64,000 nt of DNA from Sisyra terminalis (lineage: Eukaryota; Arthropoda; Insecta; Neuroptera; Sisyridae). Made by a program: the position numbers and the translations under genes. Shown one piece after another: positions 40,583 to 62,911 of the stretch. The notes beneath the pieces are model-generated. The model worked only from the letters and a program-made list of their open reading frames with translations. It did no database searches and was not told the DNA's origin. Location: NCBI GenBank assembly GCA_958496175.1, contig OY292277.1, forward strand, positions 23,888,282 to 23,952,281, read 5' to 3'. Numbering within the stretch: position 1 is the stretch's first letter; the number at the start of each line of letters is the position of its first letter.

Positions 40583-43500
40583 TTTTAGTAACTTAAAGTA
40601 CTTTATTACCATTATTATTAAAGAAATTGCTTTAGAATCCCTTAGGGAGCCGCGCCATCCAGTTTAAGAAGCACTGATCTAGTATACTGGTCTGTATAGA
40701 ATATACTTAATTTCCAATCACAAGAAAAATTACTTTTAGGCAACACTTTTGAATTTTTACCGTGCAATAAGATACTATTGAAAAAATGCAGTCCCATTTG
40801 AAATTAAGTGACCTTGAAAAGTTTGTCAAGGTCAAAAATAGATATCATAATTATTTTAGCTGCAACATTTCTTAAATTTTAATTTTTTCATATCTTTGCT
40901 CTTACTGCTTCGGAAATTATTTTCATTCATACTTCTATCTATTTTCTTTGGATTGTAGAATTCAGAATTAAAATTAAATTTTATAGTATTCTTTAAGTTT
41001 TTGTACGTTGGAAATTTTACTTTTCGTTGACTTATTTCGAACAAAAAGCAACTGCAATTAAATTTTAATGCAATAATTACGATTTGTCTTTGTTCTGTTT
41101 CGTCATGGAACCATTTTCAATTATTTAGGATTTTGACTTTTCAAAGTTTTATAAAGAAAAGATAATTGTCCATCATGATTATATTACAAAACGAAACATA
41201 ACAAAAATGTTATACTTATGTCGTTGAAATTCAATTACAATTAGATTTTGTTTGATATTAATATTTCTGAACGGTAATTATTCAATTTTTCTAGTTTCAA
41301 AGTAAATGGTATGCGTAATTTGAGTTTTGTTAGTAATGTTTGATTGATATTAATCTTATTTTCTTCCAATATACATTTAAAGTCAAAAACTCAAATAGTA
41401 GAAAAATTAAACGGACACAACTGAGGAATACGTGAAATTTTGGTAAATTAAGTTGATACAAGTTATTAATCTTAAGATTACATAAAAACGCATTAATATT
41501 TATTTCATAATATTATAATTCACAGATTTTTACAACTGTACAAAAGTAAATTACAATTTACTTGTGTTAAATTTAAATTATTTATATGCACATTATTTCC
41601 TTCTAAAGCATTTTAAAATATATATTTTTTATTTAAATAACAATAATTTGTTACATTATATGAAAAATCGATGTAAAAAGTTTAACAAGTTTCGTTTTAT
41701 AAAACAATTAAATTATTACACAATTTGTATTTTTACAATCATATCTCTTTTAATTGTATGATGTTTTCTTTCAAAATAAGATTTAACGATATGTTCCAAT
41801 TCAAAATTATACTTACAATTAAAATAAAATTTTCAGAATTTATGCAAATTACGCCTCAATTGCTTGCTACAAAATCTTGCTTTTTTGAATAATGTGAGTA
41901 GAGACTAAAGAAAAAAAGTTAGTTAAAAATTGGCGTTTTAAGTAGAAATTGGAACACACACATTTTTTTCGGGTTATTTAAACAACATATTATGTGCATT
42001 TAGTTATAATTGTTACAAAAAAAAATATAAGAAAGAAGAGCATAAAGGCTTCGATAATAAATAGAATACGTTTAAAAAGAGTAAATTGCACAGCCAAACA
42101 TGCAAAAACATGTGTGCGTTCATAAAGGCACCATTAGGAAATATATTTTTATTATTTTAAATCACTAAAATTAATAATGAAAGTCATTAAAATTGATTCG
42201 TTTAAAATAATATGAGCAATTACTTATGCTTAATCGAAAAACATTATCTATAAAATAAAGAAAATTTCCAATTTTTAAGGCACCTTTTGATTTTTATTTG
42301 CCTTAAATTAAATGTCCCAATACTTTATAAGGTTAAACTTAACAATTTATTGTATTAATTTAAACCAAAAGTGGCAATCTTTCAATGTAGCTTGCGCCAG
42401 TATTTATTCAAACAAATCCAGACGTTACTACTAAAAGGATTATTTTTTTTCATTTTAATGTTTATAGTAGGGGCTGGATGAATAAATACAAATATGAAAA
42501 TACGTTTCAATTAAATATTAAGTAGGGATCAATGCTCCATTCGTAAACTAATGCGCTACGTTTGGCAGTAGTATAGTCAACCACGTTGCCTCATTTGATT
42601 TAAACTAATTTCAAATGCAATTTTTTTTTTAATTTCGTACACAAACATAATTAAGTTTATTGTAAAAATATGATTATTTCAACAATTTGTCTCCAAAACT
42701 GAGACTTATGAATTATAACTTCCAAAATACTAAAACGCAACAAAGTGATAACACAAATTCGTGATACAAATATCTTGTTCCATTCTTTGATATTTTTTGT
42801 AAAAGAATGAGAAACATGAAGGATAAAGATTTGGTAATTACAAAATAAAATCATAGTCTTTAATAAAACATTTCATAACAGTTGTAAAATTAGTGTAATT
42901 ATTTAATTTTCATTAAAAATAAAGTTGTAAATATATGTATAATTTATATATAATAGTCTATAAATATTTTCTTCTTTCGACTTCTTTCTAAAAGTATGTA
43001 TTATCAATTATTTACTTTTTCTTTTCTATTAACGTTTAAATAAATAATATTATTGCTAATAAATGTATGAAAAATTAAAAGCCAGTTGTCGTTTTCATCA
43101 ATGTAAAATTTATTCTAAAATGTTATTTGTCATACTTTAGACGTTTTGCAATTATTGTTACTTATATTTTTGTAAAAGATTTTATACTACCAATATTGGA
43201 AACGAATAGAAACATTTTAAACAAAGACTTTTATTTTTATTTTTAATGAATTCAATAAATTAAATTAAAATGATTGACTAAATCGACTAAATATTGCAAG
43301 ATTTTGAAAAATATTTTAACAAAACAAAATTTTCTTTTTTAATGGCTTTCGTATACCATAGAATTACTATATTAATTATTTACAGTACGGTATTGCCATT
43401 TAAGTGAGTAATATGTAAACTTGTTCGAAGAATAAGTTATAAGATATATTTTTTTATAACTAATTAGCCTTCATTGCGCATTTTACGCATATAACCCTAA

Positions 43501-44707
43501 AAATAAAAATACTCTGAAACGATTGAAAAGAACCACTGGCCTACGCTGGGTTTTGTACTAGAAAACTGTGCCATTTATCTTAATAAAATCTAAACATTTT
43601 TGGATTTTGTGACTGAAAAATTGTGTAATTCTTTTGTAAATAGTATAATATTAAGTCATATTAGTATATCTTAAAAAATTTCTACCACCTAGTACCTAGG
43701 AAGTTCTCGGATTTATAGGTTCCAGAACATTCTCAAAATGGGCCTGAGTTCTTATATAAGAAGGTTGACGGCCAAGTATAGTAGTTTTGTATATTAAATT
43801 GAATAGTAAATATAGAGAAAAAAAACCAACAAAACAGTTACTTTAGTTGCATTGTAAATAAATATATGTTTTACTCATATAAATGACACGTGTGTATAAA
43901 ATACATTATTGTTGTATATCTTAAACACAAATACAACGAACCCAGTCATCATAAATAGTAAAAACGTAACAATACTATAAATACTTAGTGTTCTATATTT
44001 TTCTTTTGTCTTCAGAAACCCAATAATTTTTTTTTCAACTATACCGAATAAAAAAGGAAAAATAATGTACAGTATACACATTTGAAGTTAATTAACGACC
44101 TTTTTGAAACGATATTTAAGTAACACATACTTAATGTATTATTTTCCAATATTTGGTAGATAAGTAATTATATTATTGTTATGATACTCGAAGTCAAAGA
44201 GACGCCTTACTTCGAGAGTTTACTTCAGTTAGTACACTTTCTAGTATCGAAAAAAAAACATATTAAATACAAGAGGGGGTTAATAAATATTAATTGTGAG
44301 CAGTTTTTCGTCAAATGTTAGTTTTAAATTACATTGATGAAAAAATAATCCTATAATGAAATATTCAACATGTTTGTAAGTTTCAAAAGACGCAATATTA
44401 AAGTGCGAATGTATGATAAAATTAATGTTTGTCAAGAATAATACTTTGTTAAATACTGATTTAAATGGTTAATAAATTTTAAATCATAAAATATCATCAT
44501 ACATTCATCGGCGATTTGTAAAGAAAACAATGTTATAAAATCACGGTCGAGAAGAGAGCATTTCTTTCGTCTTTTCTTGTGTTAAATGACAATATAATGG
44601 AAGATGATAATTTAAAATAATTTCTTTGGAAGATGATTTTCATTCAATCCTTTAAAAATCATTTTCCACAGAGATCATCTTGCCCATATGAGATAAAGAT
44701 AGAGAGA

Positions 44708-54961
<10,254 letters not shown>

Positions 54962-55195
54962 CTAAAAAGCAAAAATTTTCAATTAAATTCAGCAAACCCA
55001 AAGCTCGCATAACCTCAAAAAATTGTTGCCACTTAAAAATATTAATAACTAAGTAAATATAATTTCCAAGAACTTGACTGAGTTTCATTAATTTATTTTA
55101 ATGCAACTTTAATTTATAAAAAATAAGTATATCAAAACATAACCTCAGTTTATTTTCGGTTTTATTTAAAATTGTTAGGACAAAAATGTATTTAC

Positions 55196-55430
55196 CTTGC
55201 AATTGAAAAACGAATTTTGTTGTTGATTTTATTTGTTTAGTTAAATCACTAATTAAAAAATTAAAACGATAAATTAAAACATTTGAGAAGAAAACGAGAC
55301 GTGCTACGTACGATAAAAGTACATGAAAAATAAATTACGGGCCGTGCGCCTTCTCGAACACGACCACAGCCAGTGATGGACAAACGCCATATTAGGCAAT
55401 GCACGATGGCCTCGTGTTTACGCTTGACAA
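55196..55430 (-). promoter_or_regulatory. Likely coro 5' UTR exon and promoter
   Basis: GCAAG|GTAAAT at 55196 is a good minus-strand donor, and the coding exon 1 acceptor abuts its ATG, so an upstream non-coding exon is required. A less AT-rich patch at about 55330-55430 (including CGTGTTCGAGAAGGCGCACG, minus) is the likely transcription start region. TATCGATA octamers lie further up at about 55568 and 55702. The exact start site is unknown. Confidence 0.55.
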
Positions 55431-56611
55431 CTAATGACATCTAGACGAAAATGTTTGTATTTTAATTTGAGAGGATAATTTAAAAAATTATCAAAAGTAT
55501 TACAAACTTATTAAATGTAAAAGAAAAACCAAAGAAAAAATCTCCCATTTTCAATTTAATAAATAGTATCGATAATATCATTTATCTTCATAGAGTTTCC
55601 ATATGCAATCTTCAGTTTAGAAACTTTTTGATAAATCGAACCAAATGAATCATGTCTTAGTAATTAAATTTGTTTTTAACTTATAATTTGTATAGTTTTA
55701 TATCGATAATTCCTAATTTAGTTTAAGAATGTATACCCCTGGAGCCAAAAGAAAATTTATTTCCTGCTAGTACAATCAGTAAAATGACATTTAATAAGTC
55801 ATTCATATTATGTCGCGGATGTTTAAAGAATGATTGTCGATGAATTAATAGTTAAAAAACTATAAGTCTAGCAAGTAATTTTCTCCCTCCAGAAGGTGTA
55901 AAGAATTGAAAGTATTAGAAATATAAAAACCTCCTATATTTTTGAAATATGAGTAATAAATGTATACTGTTTTTCATAGCGATCGGATTAAATGAATTGC
56001 TTTCATGCTCACATAACTAAAATTTTAGTAGTGGAACATATCTTTTAGAATAACAGGAAGACAGGATTTAAAAGAGATCAAAGAACACTCCTAATTTCCG
56101 TTGACTAACCTTTCTGTTGTTTATATATAAGTTTGGTCTAGCTCCTCTTGAATTCTTCGTAGGGCTTTAGATTGCTAAAGAACTAATTATCGGTACTATC
56201 TCAACTCCAATCAACCTTTGAGTTGGGTCTTATTGTATCGATGTTTTACGGTGCGTGATAGGAATTGGTTTTTGATATTTGACGTTCGAAAACTGTTTAA
56301 AACTTTCAACTCTTCCCTTTTTCCAACACATACTAATTGAAAAAATCACGTTAAAATAGAAAAAAAAATAAACCATCATGGCCGAGAAAAAGATCTTTAT
56401 AAAAAAAATTGATATTATTTAATAGTTTTAACGATACGGCATCGAAACCGCTGGAAAACCTTTCAAAATAGCAGTCATAAATGTCGATAAACGATTATTT
56501 TGATAGGTTTTCCTACAGAGTATTTACCGATTGACCCACTATATTTTACTAAAAACTAGCATTTTTAGACGGAATAAACAGCTATTTTAGAAATTTGAAA
56601 GTAAAGATATT

Positions 56612-56834
56612 GGCTCAAGTCCTTTTTCGAACAGTCAAATCTGACAACGTTGCATTTTTGACTTTGTTTTTCATTCTTTTCGTGAATAAATAGTTCCATA
56701 ATGAAAATTTAGTCATAAAAGAGAAAAGTTTACCATACTAGATTTGAATTAACAAGAAAATAGCGAAAAATATAAAAAACAAATTCGAAAATGCAACGTT
56801 GTCAGATTTGATTGTTTTAAAACGGACTTGAGGC
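56612..56834. mobile_element. GGCTCAAGT-family MITE, copy 4
   Basis: Starts GGCTCAAGTCCTTTTTCGAA and ends AAAACGGACTTGAGGC, with GACAACGTTGCATTTTTGAC and its inverse inside. The target duplication is no longer clear. Confidence 0.85.
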
Positions 56835-58031
56835 AAAAAATCTATCATCTTCTACTGCCAATATAATGATGTTGTAAATATTTCAAGAAAAAAACAATAA
56901 TTTTATGACTACCAAAACAATTTTATAAGGAAGACATAGCAAAAATTTTTCTCAAAAAGTAAATTGAAATAGGGAAAATTTTAAATAAAAGAGATTATAA
57001 ATGTTAAAACCAGCTCTATATAATACTTCAAAAAAATATAAATACATAAGTTTGGCTAAGTAAGTAAAACAAAATTATTTTCAAAAAATCATTTAGTAGA
57101 CAATCCTTATGGAATGTTTTTCTTTTCGATGCATAAATTAATTTATATCTAATTTTTTCATGTAAGTACGTAATCTCAATTATGTCTTCACACTTAAGTA
57201 AAATATTAAAGAGTATTCGCTTCAATCGATATTAAATTGAAGTATTATCCATCAAATAAAATAATTTTAAAATTTTTGCAACTATTCGATTAAAATAAAA
57301 GACAAAACTAATGTAATTAGTGATTCTTTTTGTGCGATAATGGTTTAATAGAAAAATTGTAATTGAAATTATTTTTAAATCATTTCATAAAATAAATGCA
57401 TTAAGCTATGACCCTAGTTTTTGATTATACAAATTGAATGTTAATATATAAAAAAGAGCGAATACTCTTTCAAGTCCTTACGCCACTCATTTAACTTTGT
57501 TAATTATTATTATTTCTTAATCTGGCATATTATTTTGAGTGGGAATGATCCTAGAAAAATCCTTAACACAATGCATCATCCAAAAATAATCGTGGATTTT
57601 TCAAAAATAACCAAATTTAAATGGGCGGCGTTCGGTCTTTGTAAGTAAAATAAACTAATTTTTTAAAATACTGAATTGCCAATTAAGTAGTACAAACTTT
57701 ATGCAAAATTGCACATTCAGATCAAAATAAAAAAAAAAAACACTAATCATTAGAATAAAAAGGCACATTTAGCAATCATTTTACTATATCTATGTCTATC
57801 AAAAATTGGAATTTAGGTAAATAAATGTAATAATCAAGTAATAAACGCCATAATGGAATAAATAAATTAAATCATTGAAAATTATTGACTAAAACATAAA
57901 CTAAAAATAACTAGTAGGCCGTTTGAGTTGAACTAAATCAACTGTTTACAATAAAACTATCAGAATTAGTTATTTTTGTTATTTTAGTTAATTAAGTACC
58001 AGTTACCCTGATGATAAAATAATCTTCGTCT

Positions 58032-58037
58032 TTTATT
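58032..58037 (-). terminator. Possible poly(A) signal of the TLDc gene
   Basis: AATAAA on the minus strand, 16 bases after the stop codon at 58054. It would give a very short 3' UTR; signals further down may be used instead. Confidence 0.35.
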
Positions 58038-58053
58038 AGCCAACATAATATTT

Positions 58054-58236
58054 CTAATTTGAATTTGAATTATTATAGTTTTGCCGTCCCGCTAATTGTA
58101 ACAAATACCGATCGGGATGATCAAGCCAATCAGATGCGGTTAGTTTTACTTCTCGACGACGTTCAGCTTCTTTAAACTGCCAATTTTTGATGTCCAATTG
58201 TTTTTCACGGCTAGCTTGATCTCCACAACCCCAAAC
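58054..58236 (-). CDS. TLDc gene coding exon 8 (domain end and tail, stop)
   Basis: 60 codons, VWGCGDQASREKQ, then KEAERRREVKL and DWLDHPDRYLLQLAGRQNY, ending in an Asn/Ser run. The acceptor TTTTTAG follows a 62-bp intron. Confidence 0.92.
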   Translation of the reverse strand, partial: VWGCGDQASREKQLDIKNWQFKEAERRREVKLTASDWLDHPDRYLLQLAGRQNYNNSNSN

Positions 58237-61200
58237 CTAAAAAGAAGAACATAGAATAGCAATAAACACAAAATTATAATCGAAATTTTTAAAATTACCT
58301 CTATTCCTAACAAATTGTACGGTATACTTTTAAATTCAATTTTTTCAAAAGTTCCGTCAATGGAAATAATAGGTTTTCTTGGATCTTTTCCAGCACGCAG
58401 CCCTTTTGGGTATCCGCGAATAGTTGTATTAAGGTATAACATTTTTGGCCCCTTTTCAATAACAGCAAATCTAAACAAAAAGTAATACTTCAAAATATTT
58501 TAATTTCATTTTAGTCCTATTAAATTTTGCCAGTTTGCACCTTGCAAAATTATTCTTATGACGACTTCTTTGCCTTTTAAATATCTAAAATAATATTTTT
58601 ATTAGATGGTAATGTTCAATGTATTTCTTTGTGGAATGTTATTACATTAAAAGATAAAGAAGGCACAAAAATATTAATATTTTATGATGAAAACGTAGAT
58701 TTCAGTAAACTACAGAAGATATGAAAATATTTCAAAAGTTTTTTTAAATAACTTTTTAGGGAGCATCCATTAATTGCGTGAGGAGGAGGGAGTGTTTAAC
58801 AAAGTCTTACACAATCTCACGTGGGGGAAGAGGATGGTCTCGGCAAATATCACGTATTTTTTAAAAATTGTTTATTTTTTCTTTTAATTAATCTAAGGTA
58901 ATCGAAGTACAGATAAACTCATTTACAGTGCAAATACGTATTTTGAAAAATCTCACCTGATATTAGGGGACGGAGGATCGAGCAAAACCTCACGAAATCT
59001 TACCAAGGAGGGAGGGCGAGTCGAAAAATAGCTAAAATTTTCTCACGCGATTAATGAATGCTCCCTTAATGAGTTTGAAAAATCCTCAATTTATTCATTA
59101 GTGTCCGACCAACCCTAGTTTTATAACTAAATTCAAATTTCAAATTAGCTGTTATTAGCGAAAATAGATAAAATCCACTTTTTAATACAATTCATTTCGG
59201 TATTTAAAAAAATTTATAATTCACAGAAATTGTTATTCCACCGATCATTACCAAAAGTTAAACGAAAGTTTACGAACATAGTATCGGTTTCGGTTATAGT
59301 TTTCGATACTTTTTAGCAGTTTAATGCCGAAGTCGAAAGATCGGTCAGACACTACTTTTAATATTATATAATGAAATAATTTACGTAGGTAATAATTGAA
59401 CTATAGCAGCTTCCTCAGTGCCCCAATACAAATGAGTTTCACGCCATTCATTTGGGGATGCTATACAAAAATGATTTCCATTTTCAGCACGTAAAATGAC
59501 TAAAGTGGGTCCTCTATAGGCAAGAACATGGTGTAAGAAACGGTTGACGCCATTTCCATGCGTATCTGAATTATACAAAAGCACCCAGTGGGAAGGCACA
59601 TTAGAGACTAGTTTCATCAAAAAATTTTGTATCGAAATTCCCATTTCAAGACCGCCATTAGAACTAGATGGCATATTTGGTATATTTTGTGGTCGTGAAT
59701 ATAACGGTGGAAGGGTAGCAGCTAAAAGCCACGCTTGAGACACAGGCATTAAACGATCACTTTTAACAGAACCTGAAAATAAAAAAAAGTTATATTTGTC
59801 TGATTTGGGTATATTTTTATCTACCTTGGGGAAAAGGTGGTGGTTTGTCAAGCACAGGTGTTGCAAGTTCAATTCCAGCGACTGCTGTCGGACCTTCTGT
59901 TTCCGTGTTTCGGTAAGCTGTTGTTAAGCAATGCACTGCGAAACGATGAAGAGGATGAATCAAGCGAGGACAATGCACTTCGAGCCAATGAGTCACGAAT
60001 TGTTTAGAAAGCGATTGTTTGGCATGAAAACATGACTCTATCACAGCATGTAACGTTCTGTGTATCTAATAAAGTTTTAAAGATGTTTTAATAAGTGCAC
60101 TGACAAGAGAACACGCAATAATTAAACATGCGATACTTAAACATATACGGTTAATCACGGGATATTAAAAAATTAACTAACTAGAAACCTATTCATTTAA
60201 ACAATACGACACATATTGGAATCTCACATATGTGGATCGAAAAGCTGGAAACCGGTGTATTTTTCACCGAAACTTTAAATGATTAAGGGTTTAAGTGTCG
60301 TATGATTAAGTGTCTGTCCATATTTAAGTATCGTATGTTTAATTGTTGCGCTTATTCTTATGTCGGGTACATTGATATGTATATATGGATAGACCGTGTA
60401 TATAGCGCCAAATAGAAATAAGAAAAATCAAATGAGGCTTACGAAGCGCCGTCTACAGAGGCACAGTTTGTATGGTAACTAAAAACAATCGCGGCTAGTA
60501 AGTGCCGACGAGCACCAGTCTACACAAATTACGGTTTTAAGTAGGCACTTGTATTTCATTTGCTTCGATTGTTTCAGTTGCCCACACTAAAAAAGACTTT
60601 TCTATACAGTAATCCCTCCAACTTGCGCGATAGTTCCGTTTTCCAAAAACAGCGCATAATACAAAACCGCGCAATGTGAGCCCTATTTTGTAAGAAAATG
60701 GAGAGAGGGGGGTTAGACTCCAAATATTAGTTTTCAAAAAAAAAAAAATGTATAAAAACAAAAATCAACATTGTACATATCACACCTGCCGCAGAATAGA
60801 GGTACTCAAAAATTGCAAGTTTTGAATTAGCAACGGTTTATGAAGAAACCGCCTATTTTGTACGTAGCAGTACGCCCAGTGAGAGAGATTATTGCACATA
60901 GAAGTCTCTCTTCCAAGCGCTTCCAACACAAGCGCTGTCGCATTTTGCTTAGTTCACTCCAAATTTGTGCCTACGTAGACGGCGCTAGTAATTGCTTCTA
61001 GTGCAGTTTGTCGTTTACTGCGACGTGCGCTATCCATTTATACAAATCAATGGTCGGGTAAGATTTTAATTAACTCCTTTACGTTTACCTCTTCCTCACT
61101 TTCATCTTTCTGATTGCATTAAATCAGTATTTAAATCTTAATTAGGAAAAAAATATAATATCCGTAGTAAGTAAATTACATATTTACCAAAATACAAGTT

Positions 61201-62911
61201 TGAGGCCCTTCGCAGTAGTAATCCATAGCTAATTTGTAACAAGTCATAAGCAAGCTATTAAATCCAGATTGGCGAATTTCTTGATGTTCAGCATCTTCAT
61301 CTTTCAAAGGTTCAGCAAACATACGAACGTAGATATCTCGAATAACATCGTCATCTAAGATCTGAAAAAAGGAATCTATTTAATTATTTTAGAACAGTTA
61401 CTATGATACCAAAATCAGATGACGGATTCAAAAATATTGATTGAAATTTGTCCTATTCTGGAGATCTGTTATTCTAAACTATATGTGTAATATACGTTCA
61501 TGTAATGTAATATACGTGTAATATAGGTAATTATGTTTAGAGGATTTAACAGTAACTGAAATACTAAATCTGGGAGAGAAAATGTTGATATTTTTTATTA
61601 TTTTTTTATTACTCCTTAAATTTCAGAATATCAAATTTCAAAGAGGAAAATATTGGGAGGTAATTTTTTTGCCAAAAAATAAAAGATACGACAAAATGAA
61701 AATAAAAATAAGGGTTTCTCGACCCCTGTGAATTAAAATTGTGCAATTACGAGTTACCTATACAGCGGCTTACTGAAACTAGGAAAATAAACATGCGTAT
61801 ATTGCACGTACGGCTCAAGTACCTTTTAGGTCGGCCAATATCTGACAACGTTGCATTTTATACTTTTTTTTTTAATTTAAATCGCAAATAAATCGACCCA
61901 TAAAAATTGCGAATAGAATAAAAAATTAAGTTCAAAATGTAACGTTGCCAGATATTGACCGACCTAAAAGGAACTTGAGCTGTACGTGCAATAACGGATG
62001 TTTATTTTCCTATTATAAGTAAGCCGTTGTATAGGTAACTGCTATTATTGCACAATTTAAATTCACAGGGGTCGAGAGACCCAAATTTTTTGCTTTCATT
62101 TTATCGCATCTTATTTTTTTAAGCAAAGAAATTATATCACAATATTTTCATCTTTAAAATTTGAAATCGTGAAATTTAAAAGATAATAAAAGTTCCAATG
62201 TTTTCCTTTTATTTTTGAGGAATTTTACAAAAATGCATTGCCAGATTTAACATTGCAGTGACTGTTAAATCCTCAAAACATAATTTTATTAATAGAAACC
62301 AAAATTACCGCAAGAAACTTTTCGCATTGTTGTTTGAAGGCCGTTACTCCTAGATGTTTGGTTTTGGCATGGGCTTGAGTTCGTAAATAGTTGAATACTT
62401 TTTCCCCAAAATCTGCATGTCGAGGAAAAACAAAACGCTGAAAATGTTAAAATATAAATACTGTTATCTTTCAGAATAACAATTTTTTTGAAAAAAAAAA
62501 CATACACAAAAAGCACCCTTTGTGATTCCATGAATTGTGTCTTCTTCTTGAGATTTTCTTAACAATATCTAAAAAGAAAGTTTATAAAAGTTTATGACGT
62601 ACGTCTCATTATAATAGGACAGCAGAGTAGTTATAGTTTCTAAAAATTGTAGTTTCCAAATGCTTTATGAAGCTTTTGTATTTGGAAACAATTCAGTAGT
62701 TGAGATATTTTTCTTAAGATAGTACCTGTGCAAGACTATCAATTGGCTTCAACTGCAGTACACTTTTGTCTTGAATGTCGGACCCTGAAGGACTTCTCGA
62801 CATATCTGTTTTGGGTGTCGTCGTATTCGAATCATTTCCGAAGGATGGTAGGGATGATACTCGACAATCCACAGAATGAAAAGCCGTCCTATGGAAATGA
62901 CTGTTCCCCAT
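58054..62911 (-). CDS. TLDc-domain protein (eight exons, complete)
   Basis: TLDc proteins include OXR1, NCOA7, TBC1D24 and MEAK7; several bind or disassemble the V-ATPase. The eight exons join in frame to 511 aa. The N-terminus MGNSHFHRTAF fits N-myristoylation (Gly2, Ser at position 4), and MEAK7 also starts MGNS. Residues 1-62 are Ser/Thr-rich; 84-264 are mostly helical. The TLDc domain spans about 268-456: LMPVSQAWLLAATLPPLY, HWVLLYNSDTHG (323-337), GPTLVILRAENG (352-363), and GIEVWGCGD, the usual TLDc end. A polar tail follows (KNWQFKEAERRR, DWLDHPDRYLLQLAG). No TBC, LysM or GRAM domain is seen. MEAK7-like is my best guess at subfamily but is unproven. An in-frame stop lies upstream of the chosen ATG. 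Confidence 0.88.
58299..58470 (-). CDS. TLDc gene coding exon 7 (middle of TLDc domain)
   Basis: Residues 395-451, FAVIEKGPKMLYLNTTIRGY to YNLLGIE. Acceptor TTTGTTTAG, donor GAG|GTAATT. Confidence 0.92.
58759..59065. mobile_element. PIF/Harbinger-like MITE in TLDc gene intron 6, 307 bp
   Basis: GGGAGCATCCATTAATTGCG at the left and CGCGATTAATGAATGCTCCC at the right are inverted. TTA lies directly outside both ends (58756-58758 and 59066-59068), a 3-bp duplication fitting PIF/Harbinger. The interior holds GGAGGGAG-type runs in both arms. Confidence 0.8.
59385..59772 (-). CDS. TLDc gene coding exon 6 (start of TLDc domain)
   Basis: Residues 265-394. It contains LMPVSQAWLLAATLPPLY, HWVLLYNSDTHG and GPTLVILRAENGNHF, the first half of TLDc. 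The acceptor TTTTCAG follows a 52-bp intron. Donor CCTAC|GTAAAT. Confidence 0.92.
59825..60065 (-). CDS. TLDc gene coding exon 5
   Basis: 80 codons plus one base, IHRTLHAVIESCFHAKQSLS to LDKPPPFPQ. Donor CAAG|GTAGAT splits a Gly codon. Confidence 0.88.
60092..60358. repeat. Foldback element in TLDc gene intron 4
   Basis: CAATAATTAAACATGCGATA and TATCGTATGTTTAATTGTTG pair, followed by ACTTAAACATA and TATTTAAGT. The arms then weaken toward a centre near 60225. Confidence 0.7.
60443..60990. repeat. Foldback region in TLDc gene intron 4 with pogo-like end
   Basis: GCGCCGTCTACAGAGGCACA at the left and TGTGCCTACGTAGACGGCGC at the right are inverted. Inside, TATACAGTAATCCCTCCAAC at about 60604 resembles one terminal repeat of a pogo/Tc1-type element; no matching right end was found. 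It is more GC-rich than the surroundings. Confidence 0.55.
61188..61361 (-). CDS. TLDc gene coding exon 4
   Basis: 58 codons, ILDDDVIRDIYVRMFAEP to EGPQTCIL, mostly helical. Acceptor TTTTTTCAG, donor TTG|GTAAAT. Confidence 0.88.
61529..62285. repeat. Large palindrome filling TLDc gene intron 3, about 757 bp
   Basis: From AATTATGTTTAGAGGATTTA at the left to its complement at the right. Paired blocks include GGTTTCTCGACCCC with GGGGTCGAGAGACCC, and GCACGTACGGCTCAAGT with ACTTGAGCTGTACGTGC. It occupies most of the 947-bp intron. Its centre is a GGCTCAAGT-family core (61812-61980). Confidence 0.88.
61812..61980. mobile_element. GGCTCAAGT-family MITE-like core, copy 5 (centre of a palindrome)
   Basis: Starts GGCTCAAGTACCTTTTAGGT and ends GGAACTTGAGC, with GACAACGTTGCATTTTATAC and its inverse inside. 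No target duplication is visible, because the symmetry continues outward into the larger palindrome. Confidence 0.75.
62309..62437 (-). CDS. TLDc gene coding exon 3
   Basis: 43 codons, RFVFPRHADFGEKVFNYLRT to KQQCEKFLA. Acceptor ATTTTCAG, donor GCG|GTAATT, phase 0. Confidence 0.85.
62506..62568 (-). CDS. TLDc gene coding exon 2
   Basis: 21 codons, ILLRKSQEEDTIHGITKGAF plus Cys. Acceptor TTTTTAG. The donor was taken as TGT|GTATGT, which keeps phase 0. Confidence 0.75.
62726..62911 (-). CDS. TLDc gene coding exon 1 (myristoylation start)
   Basis: 62 codons, MGNSHF to IDSLAQ, with Ser/Thr-rich low-complexity sequence. Donor CACAG|GTACTA, phase 0. The first ATG after an in-frame TGA. Confidence 0.85.

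Larger units (their letters stand above)
40161..40676. mobile_element. hAT-type MITE containing two further nested insertions
   Basis: The left end TAGTCCTTCTCAAACTTTTT and right end AGTTTAAGAAGCACTG are inverted, matching the element at 52749-52909. The interior is occupied by a GGCTCAAGT-family MITE (40249-40582), which itself holds an 80-bp element (40372-40451). Confidence 0.75.
37664..44707. other. Convergent intergenic region between Tmem134 and coro
   Basis: No gene was recognised. It holds the Tmem134 3' UTR (likely to about 38000), a TTAA-flanked element (38979-39504) and a nested transposon stack (40161-40676). Positions 40700-44700 are AT-rich, unassigned, and may include a long coro 3' UTR; no AATAAA was seen on the minus strand within about 600 bases of the coro stop. 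Confidence 0.6.
55431..58053. other. Intergenic region between coro and the TLDc gene
   Basis: It contains one MITE (56612-56834). The rest is AT-rich with nothing identifiable. Confidence 0.6.
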
